A stretch of DNA of 44,306 bases, from NCBI GenBank assembly GCA_011772425.1, contig WVZO01000491.1, positions 1-44,306 of the forward strand, in the 5' to 3' direction. The DNA comes from Candidatus Aminicenantota bacterium. Lineage in GTDB: Bacteria > Acidobacteriota > Aminicenantia > UBA2199. Below the pieces are notes generated by a model that had not been told where the DNA came from, did no database searches, and saw only the letters and a program-made list of their open reading frames with translations. The translations under genes were made by a program, and so were the position numbers. The first letter of the stretch is position 1. Each line of letters starts with the position of its first letter. Below, one piece after another: positions 16,101 to 23,573 of the stretch.

Positions 16101-16436
16101 GGATCAATGGCAATCGGACCTCCGATCGTCGTTCCGCCGATTGGATTATTGACAATCTGGCGTCCGATTGTCATTCCGCCGCTCGGATTATTGACGATCC
16201 GGCGTCCGATTGTCATTCCGCCAGGTGGATTTTTGACGATCGGAGTTACTTTTGTCGTTCCGCGGGGTGGATTATTGGTAATCGGACCCCCGATCGTCGT
16301 TCCGCCACCTGGATTATTGACGATGTAACGTTACATCGTCGATTTTCCACTCGGATTAATAACGATGTAACGCTGCATCGTCGATTTTTCGATCGGATTA
16401 TTGACGATGTAGGCCTACATCGCCGATTTGCCTGTT
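16101..16436 (+). repeat. Eight 42-bp tandem units, each containing a variable palindrome
   Basis: Eight consecutive units of exactly 42 bp, each starting GGATTATTGAC (or a close variant) and ending near TTCCGCC. The middle about 22 bp of most units is self-complementary, but its sequence changes from unit to unit while pairing is kept: GACAATC..GATTGTC (unit 2), ATCGG..CCGAT (units 1 and 4), GACGATGTAACGTTACATCG (start of a 22-bp perfect palindrome, unit 5), GATGTAGGCCTACATC (perfect, unit 8). Unit 3 pairs poorly. The flanks are more constant. This is not a CRISPR: there are no invariant repeats with unrelated spacers. Open frames across it are a by-product of the 42-bp period. Confidence 0.9.
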
Positions 16437-16516
16437 TAGATTTTTTGCATGACCTCTAGTGTCATGTCAATGCTGAAATGACGGATAAGAATAATTAAAC
16501 CCGATTAAAAAACCGA

Positions 16517-16649
16517 GAATATCGAAATTCGAAACAAATTCAAACGACCAAAATTCAAATGACCAAAACAAAAGAAAAAACCAACGTACCAGGTTCTTTT
16601 TGTTTTGAATTTTGAACATTTGAATTTCGGATTTGTTTCGGATTTCGGA
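16517..16649 (-). repeat. A/T-rich long inverted repeat element, copy 1
   Basis: The two sides (CGAAATTCGAAACAAATTC... and ...GGATTTGTTTCGGATTTCGG) are imperfect complements around a short variable loop, so it could fold into one long hairpin. The element at 23275-23435 has the same plan in the opposite orientation. It is a MITE-like dispersed element; no coding capacity. Confidence 0.7.
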
Positions 16650-16799
16650 AAAAAGGAAAAAAAGGGCCAGTCAAAAAAAACTCTACGGTACCGCCGACAA
16701 TCTAAATGGATAATCAAAAAAACTGATATCCATTAAAAACATTATACAAGAATGCAAGGGGCGTAGTTCAGGCTTTGGTCTATCAACCCGGGCATCGTC

Positions 16800-19106
16800 C
16801 TACTCTTCATCACGAGTTGATAAAACTTTCTCCAAGATTAACTGAAATTGCTCTGGCCCTAAAAACTGTTCCATTTCTCCTATTTTTCTTCGCATAAGTG
16901 CCGCCCTTTCACCAATATTAAACGTTTCAGATATATGTAAAGATTCTAAATAGCACTTCAACGCATCCTCAAATCTTAGGAAACGAGCATAAATATCACC
17001 CAATTTCCCAAATGGATTAATCAATCCAACGGGATTATCGGAGTAGTCTATGACGTGAACTGATTTTTCAATGTATTCTTGAGACTTATCCAAAATTCCC
17101 ATTTGCTCATACACACACCCGATTTGCATTAGGGACTCTGACATCCGGGATTTATTCCCAATTAATCTGTCAATCCTTAAAGAATTCTCAAAATAATAGA
17201 GTGCTCTTTCAGATATTTGTTGATTAAAGCCCCTTTCCTGGGCAATATATTTCAATGCAAGTCCCATTTGATAGTATGTATTAGCTACTCCCTCCCTGTC
17301 TGATTCCTTCTCCCTTGATAACTTCTGTTTCATTTTTAAGGATTTTTTATATACTTCGAGTGCCGAATCATATTCTTTTTCAACCATCAAAATATTACCT
17401 TGTTGATGATAAATCATGGCAATTGCGGAATAGTCCCCAAGGGCTTTTGAACAGATTTCAAACTCGTCTTCATAACACTCCCAGGCTTTTGGAAGATATT
17501 GTCTCTCCCGGAGTTGTCTACCCAGATGATAAAGGGTTGTACCCTTTCCGTGGAGTGCTCTTGTCTGGCCATCAAGATCATTCATTTCCTCTGTAATCAT
17601 TAATGCTTCATCAAAAACCTTCAAAGCGGTAGGATAATCCTTCTTCTCCAAATAAATATTACCTATATTGATCAATGTACCAGATATTCCCCTTAAATCC
17701 TTCATTTTTTGGAAAAGAGCCATTACGTCGTAAAAGGTCTTCAAGGCCGCTTCTATTCGTCCTTGATGACTTAAGATCGTGGCCAATTCCCCGACAGCAT
17801 TGACTTTTAATCGCTCGTCGCCTAGTTGAGTCGCGATGGAAACTGCCTGCTCAAGAAACTTTTCCGCTTTTTCAAGCTCTCCTAGATATTTATAAGCTTC
17901 TCCCGTATGATGATTTGCTGAATATAAAATATGAGACCTTTCATCTTTAGCATACATTCCTAAGATTTGTTCATATTGGGGCAGTGCCTTCTCAAATCGC
18001 CCCAGGGAAAAATACAGCTCTCCACAGATCATTCCTTTCTGACCTTTCTCGATGATTTTATTATTCGCCCATCTCCTGAAGTAGTCTCCTGGTAAATGAT
18101 ACTCTTTATTATGTACCTGTGACCTTGAATCATGCAAATCAATATGGTACTGCTCAGTTAAGAACGCCCTCACTTCTGAAGTATCTATGTTAACCAACAC
18201 GGTATTATTTGCGGGACGGGAAAGGCCCATGCGATTAAGCAGATCAAACATTGGCTCTATGACATTACCTTGTTCATCTCTTCCACAGTTTTCTATTTCA
18301 GCCCGGGTTATGATGGTTCCATTCTTATTTTTAGTTGAATGATTGATCCACAGCAGCTTGCGGTCAGTTTCAATATTGACAAGTAATTCGCATATATCAA
18401 AATCGTCACCACCGGAATAGCCTATCACCACCAAATCGTGTGTTTCAAGAACAGATTTCAAAAACCTGAATTTTCCCGGGGAATTTCTAAATCCGTGTCC
18501 CATCTTTGCCAATCCTTCTATTGTAGCCACCACCGAATTCCTTGCATTTATCCACTGATGGGGACTCCTGGAAAAAATATTTATGGTGCCGTGCAATTTG
18601 AAAATTGGATTTTTGTTTAATTGTTGATCCTTAAGATTGAGTGCCGAGGCAAAGTCACCATCATTTAGCACAGCTTCAAAAGGCTTTCCCATTTCCTGTA
18701 GTGCCAATTCTATGAGCTGGTCAAAATTGGTAGTCATTATCACATGCCCGTTTAGAGTCAGATTAGCCAGCAAATAGTGATTTTCGTTTGGGGCATGGCT
18801 TTCCCCAAAACAGTTTAAGATATCTAACTCTGCATCCACATGTTTTTGGAGGATTTCAATAATGCCTTCAAATCTCAGGAAGTCGTAAATGTCCAATTTA
18901 CCTTCTCTGTTTGACGTGCATAAACGTATGAGATCGGTCCGGGTATATCCATCATTGGACACTTGGGCGATTATATTTTCTATAAAGCCTTGAGCCAGAG
19001 GTAGGTTGGAAGGAGCATCATGAGAAATATCTGCTCCCACAAGGAATGCTTTGGATTGACCACCTTTAAAAAAATCTCTCAATACCTCTCTTACCTCACA
19101 ATTCAT
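16800..19106 (-). CDS. SIR2-like domain protein with C-terminal TPR array
   Basis: About 768 residues. Residues about 15-270 form a SIR2-like Rossmann domain: FLVGADISHDAPSNLP (the GAGxS-type NAD loop), VIMTTNFDQLIE, LHGT and VVIGYSGGDDFDICELL. The Asn and His expected for NAD hydrolysis are present. Residues about 350-740 are tetratricopeptide repeats (SANHHTGEAYKYLGELEKAE and similar). In characterised bacterial immunity proteins SIR2 domains deplete NAD+, and TPRs often sense or scaffold; that role here is inference. The ATG at 19106 is preferred over TTG 19124 because AGGA lies upstream at good distance. It is the last gene of the vWA-DnaJ-SIR2 operon, 43 bp after the DnaJ gene, so it may be the effector of that set. 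Confidence 0.85.
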   Translation of the reverse strand: MNCEVREVLRDFFKGGQSKAFLVGADISHDAPSNLPLAQGFIENIIAQVSNDGYTRTDLIRLCTSNREGKLDIYDFLRFEGIIEILQKHVDAELDILNCFGESHAPNENHYLLANLTLNGHVIMTTNFDQLIELALQEMGKPFEAVLNDGDFASALNLKDQQLNKNPIFKLHGTINIFSRSPHQWINARNSVVATIEGLAKMGHGFRNSPGKFRFLKSVLETHDLVVIGYSGGDDFDICELLVNIETDRKLLWINHSTKNKNGTIITRAEIENCGRDEQGNVIEPMFDLLNRMGLSRPANNTVLVNIDTSEVRAFLTEQYHIDLHDSRSQVHNKEYHLPGDYFRRWANNKIIEKGQKGMICGELYFSLGRFEKALPQYEQILGMYAKDERSHILYSANHHTGEAYKYLGELEKAEKFLEQAVSIATQLGDERLKVNAVGELATILSHQGRIEAALKTFYDVMALFQKMKDLRGISGTLINIGNIYLEKKDYPTALKVFDEALMITEEMNDLDGQTRALHGKGTTLYHLGRQLRERQYLPKAWECYEDEFEICSKALGDYSAIAMIYHQQGNILMVEKEYDSALEVYKKSLKMKQKLSREKESDREGVANTYYQMGLALKYIAQERGFNQQISERALYYFENSLRIDRLIGNKSRMSESLMQIGCVYEQMGILDKSQEYIEKSVHVIDYSDNPVGLINPFGKLGDIYARFLRFEDALKCYLESLHISETFNIGERAALMRRKIGEMEQFLGPEQFQLILEKVLSTRDEE

Positions 19107-19149
19107 TTTGTCACATCCTGTCAAAATAATATTTTATGTGCTTCATCTT

Positions 19150-21198
19150 TCATGGGATAATTAATAAAGGTTGGGAATGCCCGGAATGAGTCTTTAGTTC
19201 CTGTTTGAAATGCCAGATTCTCTTTTTTGCTTTCATGCGAAAAGGGCGGAAGACAACATTAGCCAATAGCCACTCTTTCCAATCGCTGACAGCCCAATCA
19301 AATTCAAACGCTTTTATTGCCACCGTTTCTGAGCGTGAATTGCTGAGGAATAAAATGTCATTGTATATGAGCGGTGTCGATTGGTCATAAGAAAGGTCAC
19401 ATACATAGGCCCATCGCTTGCCTTTTTTATTTAGTATTGATAAACTTGCTTCTCGAGGCACAAAAATTTTGTTTTTATAGAGCACGGGAGGATTGGGGGA
19501 AAGGTGAGCCATCCATGGTTTAAATTCCCACAAAAGCTTACCATCTATATCGAGAAAGTATACCTTATTACATGTATTGAGAAGAATAAAATTGTCTTTA
19601 ATAGTAAGCGTCGGTTTGTTCCACCACCCGTTTCCTTTAACGGGTGTCTCCCAAATTGTTTTCAGGTTTAAATTTGTCTTAACCAGTTTACCACAGGAAT
19701 AAAAATATAAGCTATCACCATACGGAACGATTACTGAGTGCGGTTTATCAAACTTCTCTGATTCCTTCAGCAACTCGCCTTCCAGGTCCAGGATGCAAAT
19801 TTTACCTTTTCTTTCATCAATAAAATAGATTTTACCACTTGAAATTGTTGGAGGGAGGCCATTTGGATTATAATCCTCCGAAATCCACAATATCTTACCA
19901 CTGTAATCCAATGCATTAAGGCGGTTATAACCGGAAACTAGAATAAGTCCATCTGCCACCACAGGAGAGGAAATATCACTATGTGTTGACTGCAATTCAG
20001 TAATCCATTTTATATTACCCGAAAAATCTACTGCTGCAACCAAATTACCTGAATAACCACCCGGGATGGTAAATACAATAAAATTTGAAATAGCTGCAGG
20101 GCACAGACCTTCCAAACGTTCCCAATCCGATTTAGTATTGACCTCAGTTTGCCAGAAAATGGTGCCATCTAATCTGAAAGCATATATATGTTTATCTCCT
20201 GATGCAATCACCAGGAATGGGTCTCCCTGGTATTTTCTTTTATTTCTATATATTGCTTCCCCGGAAGGGGAACCCCGCATCATGGGCCAGGATTCAGACG
20301 TGCTGTTCTTTTTTATCCAATTGATACGCCACTGTTTGTGTGGAAGTTCATTTTGAATCAAATCATAAAGTCCATTGATTGCTTTATTGGTGTCGGGGCC
20401 AAAAACCTTGAGTTTAAAATTTCTTCCTGGTTTGAACCAATAGGAAATGTCATTATAACTTTCTTTTTTCGCTATCTCAATTTCCCTATACTCATCCACC
20501 AAAAAAATTTTTGCTTTAAAATTCAATGCTTCATATAAAAGTATTGATTTTTGAAGATTGAGCCAATAACGATGACCAAAATCAATATTTTCCGGTACGG
20601 TAAATTCTCGTTCGCCGTAATCGGTTATCTCGAAAGCATTTTCTAAATATATCGTGTTTGACTGAGGTTTTGTGAGCCTTAAGGAATATTTTCTGAGACG
20701 AACCGGCTCATTGACTTTAACGTCAGCTTGAATAAGGCTGGATGCCACCTTCATTAATCTGACTGAGAAGTGGGGTGGAATGAACTCTATTTTCACATCT
20801 TCATTTAAGTGTTCTCCATAAACTTTCATTTCAAATGATTCGACATTCGAGCCGATATATTCAGGAGTGAAACTATGAAGATTAAACGGTTTGTTTTGCT
20901 CATAAAAACTGAAAAAGTCTCCGTATTCTTTGCCATAGGCATGGTGATTTTCAAATAGTTCATCCCCTTCGGTTTCGGCTTTTAAAATTCTATCGTACTG
21001 GGCTCTTTTTTTATCATCGCTTAGAGTAGCATTAGCTTCAGTTATTTTTTTGGTAATTTCCTCTCCTCCAGGGTTATGGTCAGGATGAAATTGCCGCATC
21101 AAGTTCAAATATACTTCTCTTATTTGGGCAAAAGTTGCGTTTTCAGAAACGCCAAGCCTTTCATAATAATTATCCGAATCAAAGTTTTGCAGTATCAT
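19150..21198 (-). CDS. DnaJ-domain protein with C-terminal PQQ-like beta-propeller
   Basis: About 682 residues. Residues about 7-75 are a J domain (NYYERLGVSENATFAQIREV, with the HPD tripeptide in RQFHPDHNPGG) that would recruit and stimulate Hsp70. A middle region of about 230 residues is unassigned. Residues about 305-640 are a repeat domain of the PQQ/quinoprotein propeller type (DKHIYAFRLDGTIFWQTEV, LNALDYSGKILWISE, VYFLDIDGKLLWEFK): strands with a recurring G.I.W pattern. No signal peptide is visible, so a cytosolic sensor or scaffold is likelier than an enzyme. The start at 21198 lies 7 bp after the vWA stop; an in-frame ATG at 21249 inside the vWA gene lacks a Shine-Dalgarno. J domain plus propeller in one chain is unusual. 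Confidence 0.85.
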   Translation of the reverse strand: MILQNFDSDNYYERLGVSENATFAQIREVYLNLMRQFHPDHNPGGEEITKKITEANATLSDDKKRAQYDRILKAETEGDELFENHHAYGKEYGDFFSFYEQNKPFNLHSFTPEYIGSNVESFEMKVYGEHLNEDVKIEFIPPHFSVRLMKVASSLIQADVKVNEPVRLRKYSLRLTKPQSNTIYLENAFEITDYGEREFTVPENIDFGHRYWLNLQKSILLYEALNFKAKIFLVDEYREIEIAKKESYNDISYWFKPGRNFKLKVFGPDTNKAINGLYDLIQNELPHKQWRINWIKKNSTSESWPMMRGSPSGEAIYRNKRKYQGDPFLVIASGDKHIYAFRLDGTIFWQTEVNTKSDWERLEGLCPAAISNFIVFTIPGGYSGNLVAAVDFSGNIKWITELQSTHSDISSPVVADGLILVSGYNRLNALDYSGKILWISEDYNPNGLPPTISSGKIYFIDERKGKICILDLEGELLKESEKFDKPHSVIVPYGDSLYFYSCGKLVKTNLNLKTIWETPVKGNGWWNKPTLTIKDNFILLNTCNKVYFLDIDGKLLWEFKPWMAHLSPNPPVLYKNKIFVPREASLSILNKKGKRWAYVCDLSYDQSTPLIYNDILFLSNSRSETVAIKAFEFDWAVSDWKEWLLANVVFRPFRMKAKKRIWHFKQELKTHSGHSQPLLIIP

Positions 21199-21205
21199 CA
21201 CCTTG

Positions 21206-22063
21206 TTACTGGTCTTGGGTAAAAGCGGGCAAATATTTCTTATCATCAACCAGGGGCAGCATGACCGAACTAAGTTTTCTTATCTCACGGACATGAAAAA
21301 ATTTTCCACCAGTCATTGCTGCAATTTTCTTTAAAAGATCAATGTCTATATTTTCTCCTTCACCAAAGCCTATGGTATCAATAATGACTCCCTTCTTTTT
21401 ACATTGTTCAGCTTCCCGGATTGCCAGATCAGGTTTTTGGGGCTGCCCGTCCGACAGCAATATAATTCGTTTCATATTGGTTTTATCTTTTAGCATGTCT
21501 CTTGCTTTTCCCATCCCCAAATACATCTCCGTAGAACCATCTGCAATAAGATTTTTGATTTTTTCCGGTATTTCCTGGAATTCCCGCGTAATGGGAGAAA
21601 TCATATACGCGCTGCTGGAGAATTCCACAACGCCAATGTGGTTCATAGTAACACTCTTTGTCTCGTTTGTCACAAGAGAAATGATTGCTTCTTTGGCATA
21701 AACAAGCTTATTCTCCTCTTCCATGCTTCCGGAAGTATCTACAACTAATACAATACATTCGGGTGGGACAATATGCAAAGGATCATTAACGACAGATTTA
21801 AAAGCCTCCTTAACTCTTGGGCTCAAACGGACGACACATTTACCTTCATCTTCCTCAATTGTTTTTCTGATTTGTACCGGAAGCCTAAGCATTCCTTTTT
21901 TAAGTAGAACGAATTCATACTCCGATATCCCAAATTGCTTTAACAAGTTCCCCGGCAAACGAATGAAAGGTAGGGATGTGTTCTCATCCTTCTGTAAAGA
22001 ACGCTCCACATAAACGATCCCATCCTGGGAGTACTTTTGCATCTTTTTGTTTTTATTTATCAT
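21206..22063 (-). CDS. von Willebrand factor A (vWA) domain protein
   Basis: 285 residues. The N-terminal about 95 residues are unassigned. Residues about 100-270 form a vWA domain with a complete metal-ion-dependent adhesion site: DTSGSMEEEN (DxSxS), the Thr in DGSTEMYLG, and the Asp in LLSDGQPQKP. No signal peptide or TM helix, so it is cytosolic; intracellular vWA proteins usually assemble complexes with chaperones or AAA+ ATPases. GAGGGA lies about 8 bp before the ATG at 22063. It is first in a three-gene operon with a DnaJ-propeller gene (7-bp gap) and a SIR2-TPR gene. The vWA/chaperone/NADase association suggests a conflict or stress-signalling system (inference). Confidence 0.9.
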   Translation of the reverse strand: MINKNKKMQKYSQDGIVYVERSLQKDENTSLPFIRLPGNLLKQFGISEYEFVLLKKGMLRLPVQIRKTIEEDEGKCVVRLSPRVKEAFKSVVNDPLHIVPPECIVLVVDTSGSMEEENKLVYAKEAIISLVTNETKSVTMNHIGVVEFSSSAYMISPITREFQEIPEKIKNLIADGSTEMYLGMGKARDMLKDKTNMKRIILLSDGQPQKPDLAIREAEQCKKKGVIIDTIGFGEGENIDIDLLKKIAAMTGGKFFHVREIRKLSSVMLPLVDDKKYLPAFTQDQ

Positions 22064-22173
22064 ATCACATTCCCTCTATAAACTTTCCTATTAAGTGCAA
22101 TCATAACATACTATATCAAAAAAAGAATTGCAAGAATGTTTTTTTATTTCCCTGTTTTGCCAGGGTTTTTTTA

Positions 22174-22291
22174 TCAATGATTCTTTAGCTGAGCTTCGGC
22201 CTTGATGTCATCCAACGACTCACCCAGCCACTTTTCTTTTGCAGGGAGAAATTAAAAACCCATTAATTTCGCAAGCCTGTTCCAATTGAAA
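22174..22291 (-). pseudogene. Possible antitoxin-like gene fragment
   Basis: On the minus strand one frame reads NWNRLAKLMGF, an in-frame TAA, then FLPAKEKWLGESLDDIKAEA ending in LKNH and TGA. It looks like the C-terminal remnant of a small protein. The region 22064-22324 holds no intact gene. Family unknown; the call rests on the protein-like composition of a short frame. Confidence 0.25.
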
Positions 22292-22324
22292 ATAGGTGCC
22301 AGGCACTTTTTTTCCTTATTAAAG

Positions 22325-22353
22325 TTGACAAATCGGCATTTTGAGGCTATACT
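22325..22353 (+). promoter_or_regulatory. Promoter of VapBC-like pair
   Basis: TTGACA (22325-22330), 17 bp, TATACT (22348-22353), followed by GAGGT and the ATG at 22371. A REP-like GGTGCCAGGCAC palindrome lies at 22295-22306. Confidence 0.7.
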
Positions 22354-22370
22354 TGAACAGTGAGGTAAAA

Positions 22371-22616
22371 ATGGTAAGTATCGGACATGTTGTGCCTGTA
22401 AAAAAAAGGATTGAAATCGATATTCCTGCCGACTATATCAATAAGGAAATCGAAATTCTCATTCTTCCCATTGAAAAACCCGGGAAAGAAAAGCCCCCAA
22501 AAGAAAGTATACTTTCTTTACAGGGCATCCTCGGGGATGCAGCTTATGAACCGGCAATGAAAAAAAGCGCATGGGAGTCAGCGGTTGAAGAAAAATTTTT
22601 ATCTCATCGATACTAA
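22371..22616 (+). CDS. Putative VapB-type antitoxin
   Basis: About 81 residues. The N-terminal half (VVPVKKRIEIDIPADYINKE) has the length and strand pattern of a small DNA-binding or dimerising antitoxin domain, and the C-terminal half (LSLQGILGDAAYEPAMKKSA) is the type of flexible helix that wraps a PIN toxin. I recognise no specific family. The ATG at 22371 is chosen because GAGGT precedes it; the in-frame TTG at 22341 lies inside the promoter. It overlaps the following PIN gene by about 32 bp, supporting the toxin-antitoxin assignment. It is intact although the toxin frame is split. Confidence 0.65.
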   Translation: MVSIGHVVPVKKRIEIDIPADYINKEIEILILPIEKPGKEKPPKESILSLQGILGDAAYEPAMKKSAWESAVEEKFLSHRY

Positions 22617-22964
22617 CGTTGTTATTCGCTTTCTCACAAGAGATCATCAAGAACTCAGTAATAAAAGTGCGGAAATATTTAGAAAAATTGAAAAGGGAGA
22701 AATAAAGGCAAAGATTACGGAAAGTGTCCTGGCTGAAATCGTTTATGTCATAATGAAAATTTATGGAAAGGATCGTGAGTATAGTGCAAATGTTCTAAAA
22801 AAATTCTGGCTCTAAAGGGAATTGTAAACCGTGATAAAACCCGGTTAAAAAAAGCACTAAGTATTTTTGCAAACCAAAAGGTAGATATTGTAGATGCCTT
22901 ATTACTATCCCGTGAGAAGCAGTGTCTGGGTATATTGTCCTTTGACAAAGACCGGGAGAAGTAA
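22585..22964 (+). pseudogene. VapC-like PIN toxin, split by a -1 frameshift at an A7 run
   Basis: The first frame encodes FYLIDTNVVIRFLTRDH (first Asp) and ITESVLAEIVYVIMK (Glu) and stops at about 22815. Reading one base back at CTA-AAA-AAA (22797-22803), the protein continues as ILALKGIVNRDK, then KVDIVDALLLSREKQCLGIL and SFDKDREK, which supply the remaining PIN acidic residues, ending at 22964. Together this is a complete PIN protein of about 126 residues. Either an A has been lost from the homopolymer (mutation or sequencing error), or the A-AAA-AAA heptamer drives programmed -1 frameshifting. The start is TTG at 22585, overlapping the antitoxin gene. No clear Shine-Dalgarno, consistent with translational coupling. 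Confidence 0.75.
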
Positions 22965-23029
22965 TTGGGCTACCGGAAATCGCCGATGAGGGCATCCGGG
23001 GCCTGGTTTTTTGGGATATTATTGGTTTG

Positions 23030-23063
23030 TGTTACTTTGTGTCCTGGTGTCTTCGTGGCTAAT
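23030..23063 (-). repeat. CCACGAAG degenerate repeat, reverse copy
   Basis: On the minus strand it reads AGCCACGAAGACACCAGGAC followed by ACAAAG, related to 16028-16053. Part of the gene-free stretch 22965-23573. Confidence 0.5.
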
Positions 23064-23090
23064 TTCATGGCAGGCAAATTCCTTTCTATT

Positions 23091-23202
23091 CACCGGTTAA
23101 AATGAAAAATTAACCGGTGAAAATTTTAATTTCACCGGTTGTAATGAAAAATCGACCGGTAGATTTCTTAATTCTACCGGTAGATTTGTCGTTTCTACCG
23201 GT
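23091..23202 (+). repeat. Array of six ACCGGT palindromes at exact 21-bp spacing
   Basis: ACCGGT occurs at 23092, 23113, 23134, 23155, 23176 and 23197, each step exactly 21 bp (two helical turns). Adjacent units pair: CACCGGTTAA (23091-23100) with TTAACCGGTG (23110-23119); ACCGGTAGA (23155-23163) with TCTACCGGT (23173-23181), and again 23176-23184 with 23194-23202. The bases flanking ACCGGT change in step on both arms. No coding potential is apparent. It lies between the VapC gene and the TIR gene. Confidence 0.9.
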
Positions 23203-23274
23203 GAAGAAGGTTAACTGATGCTAATTACAGGAATAATGGCATAGGAATAAAGTACCTGGCACCTGATTCATTAA

Positions 23275-23435
23275 GCACGAAATCCGAATTTCGAAATCCG
23301 AAACAAATCCAAAATCCAAATGTTCAAAATCCAAAACAAAAGCATCAAGATACGGTGCTTTCTAGTTCTTTTTGTTTTGGTCATTTGAATTTCGGTCATT
23401 CGAATTTGTTTCGAATTTCGTGCTTCGAATTTCGA
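23275..23435 (+). repeat. A/T-rich long inverted repeat element, copy 2
   Basis: Opens GCACGAAATCCGAATTTCG and closes with complementary GTTTCGAATTTCGTGC-type sequence; the halves pair imperfectly around a loop containing ATCAAGATACGG. Same family as 16517-16649, opposite orientation. Confidence 0.7.
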
Positions 23436-23441
23436 ATTTTC

Positions 23442-23488
23442 AAGGGTGCGCCATTTTTTTTGGAGTTTGACGCACCCTTGTTTTTTTT
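23442..23488 (+). terminator. Rho-independent terminator
   Basis: AAGGGTGCG (23442-23450) pairs perfectly with CGCACCCTT (23471-23479) and is followed by G and eight Ts. It would end plus-strand transcription before the promoter of the TIR gene. Confidence 0.7.
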
Positions 23489-23498
23489 CTCTATGGTC

Positions 23499-23528
23499 TT
23501 GATATTTCTTTATTCTTTCGTGTATAAT
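23499..23528 (+). promoter_or_regulatory. Promoter of TIR-STAND gene
   Basis: TTGATA (23499-23504), 18 bp, TATAAT (23523-23528). The predicted +1 is about 23535, giving a leader of about 40 nt with GTGAGG before the ATG. Confidence 0.65.
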
Positions 23529-23573
23529 TCTATGGTGTTTCAAAATCGGACCGCGGAGAAGTGAGGAAAAAAA

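Noticed and set aside
16107..16328. A 73-residue open frame with 14-residue repeats (PPIVVPPIGLLTI) and a matching one on the other strand
   Set aside because: Both frames are consequences of the 42-bp period in non-coding DNA; no Shine-Dalgarno and no continuation beyond the array.
16101..16436. CRISPR-like regular repeats
   Set aside because: Units are directly adjacent 42-mers with variable palindromic centres; there are no invariant repeats separated by unique spacers and no cas genes.
22150..22172. CCCTG..CAGGG followed by seven Ts as a terminator
   Set aside because: Only a 5-bp stem, and no plus-strand gene lies upstream for it to end.
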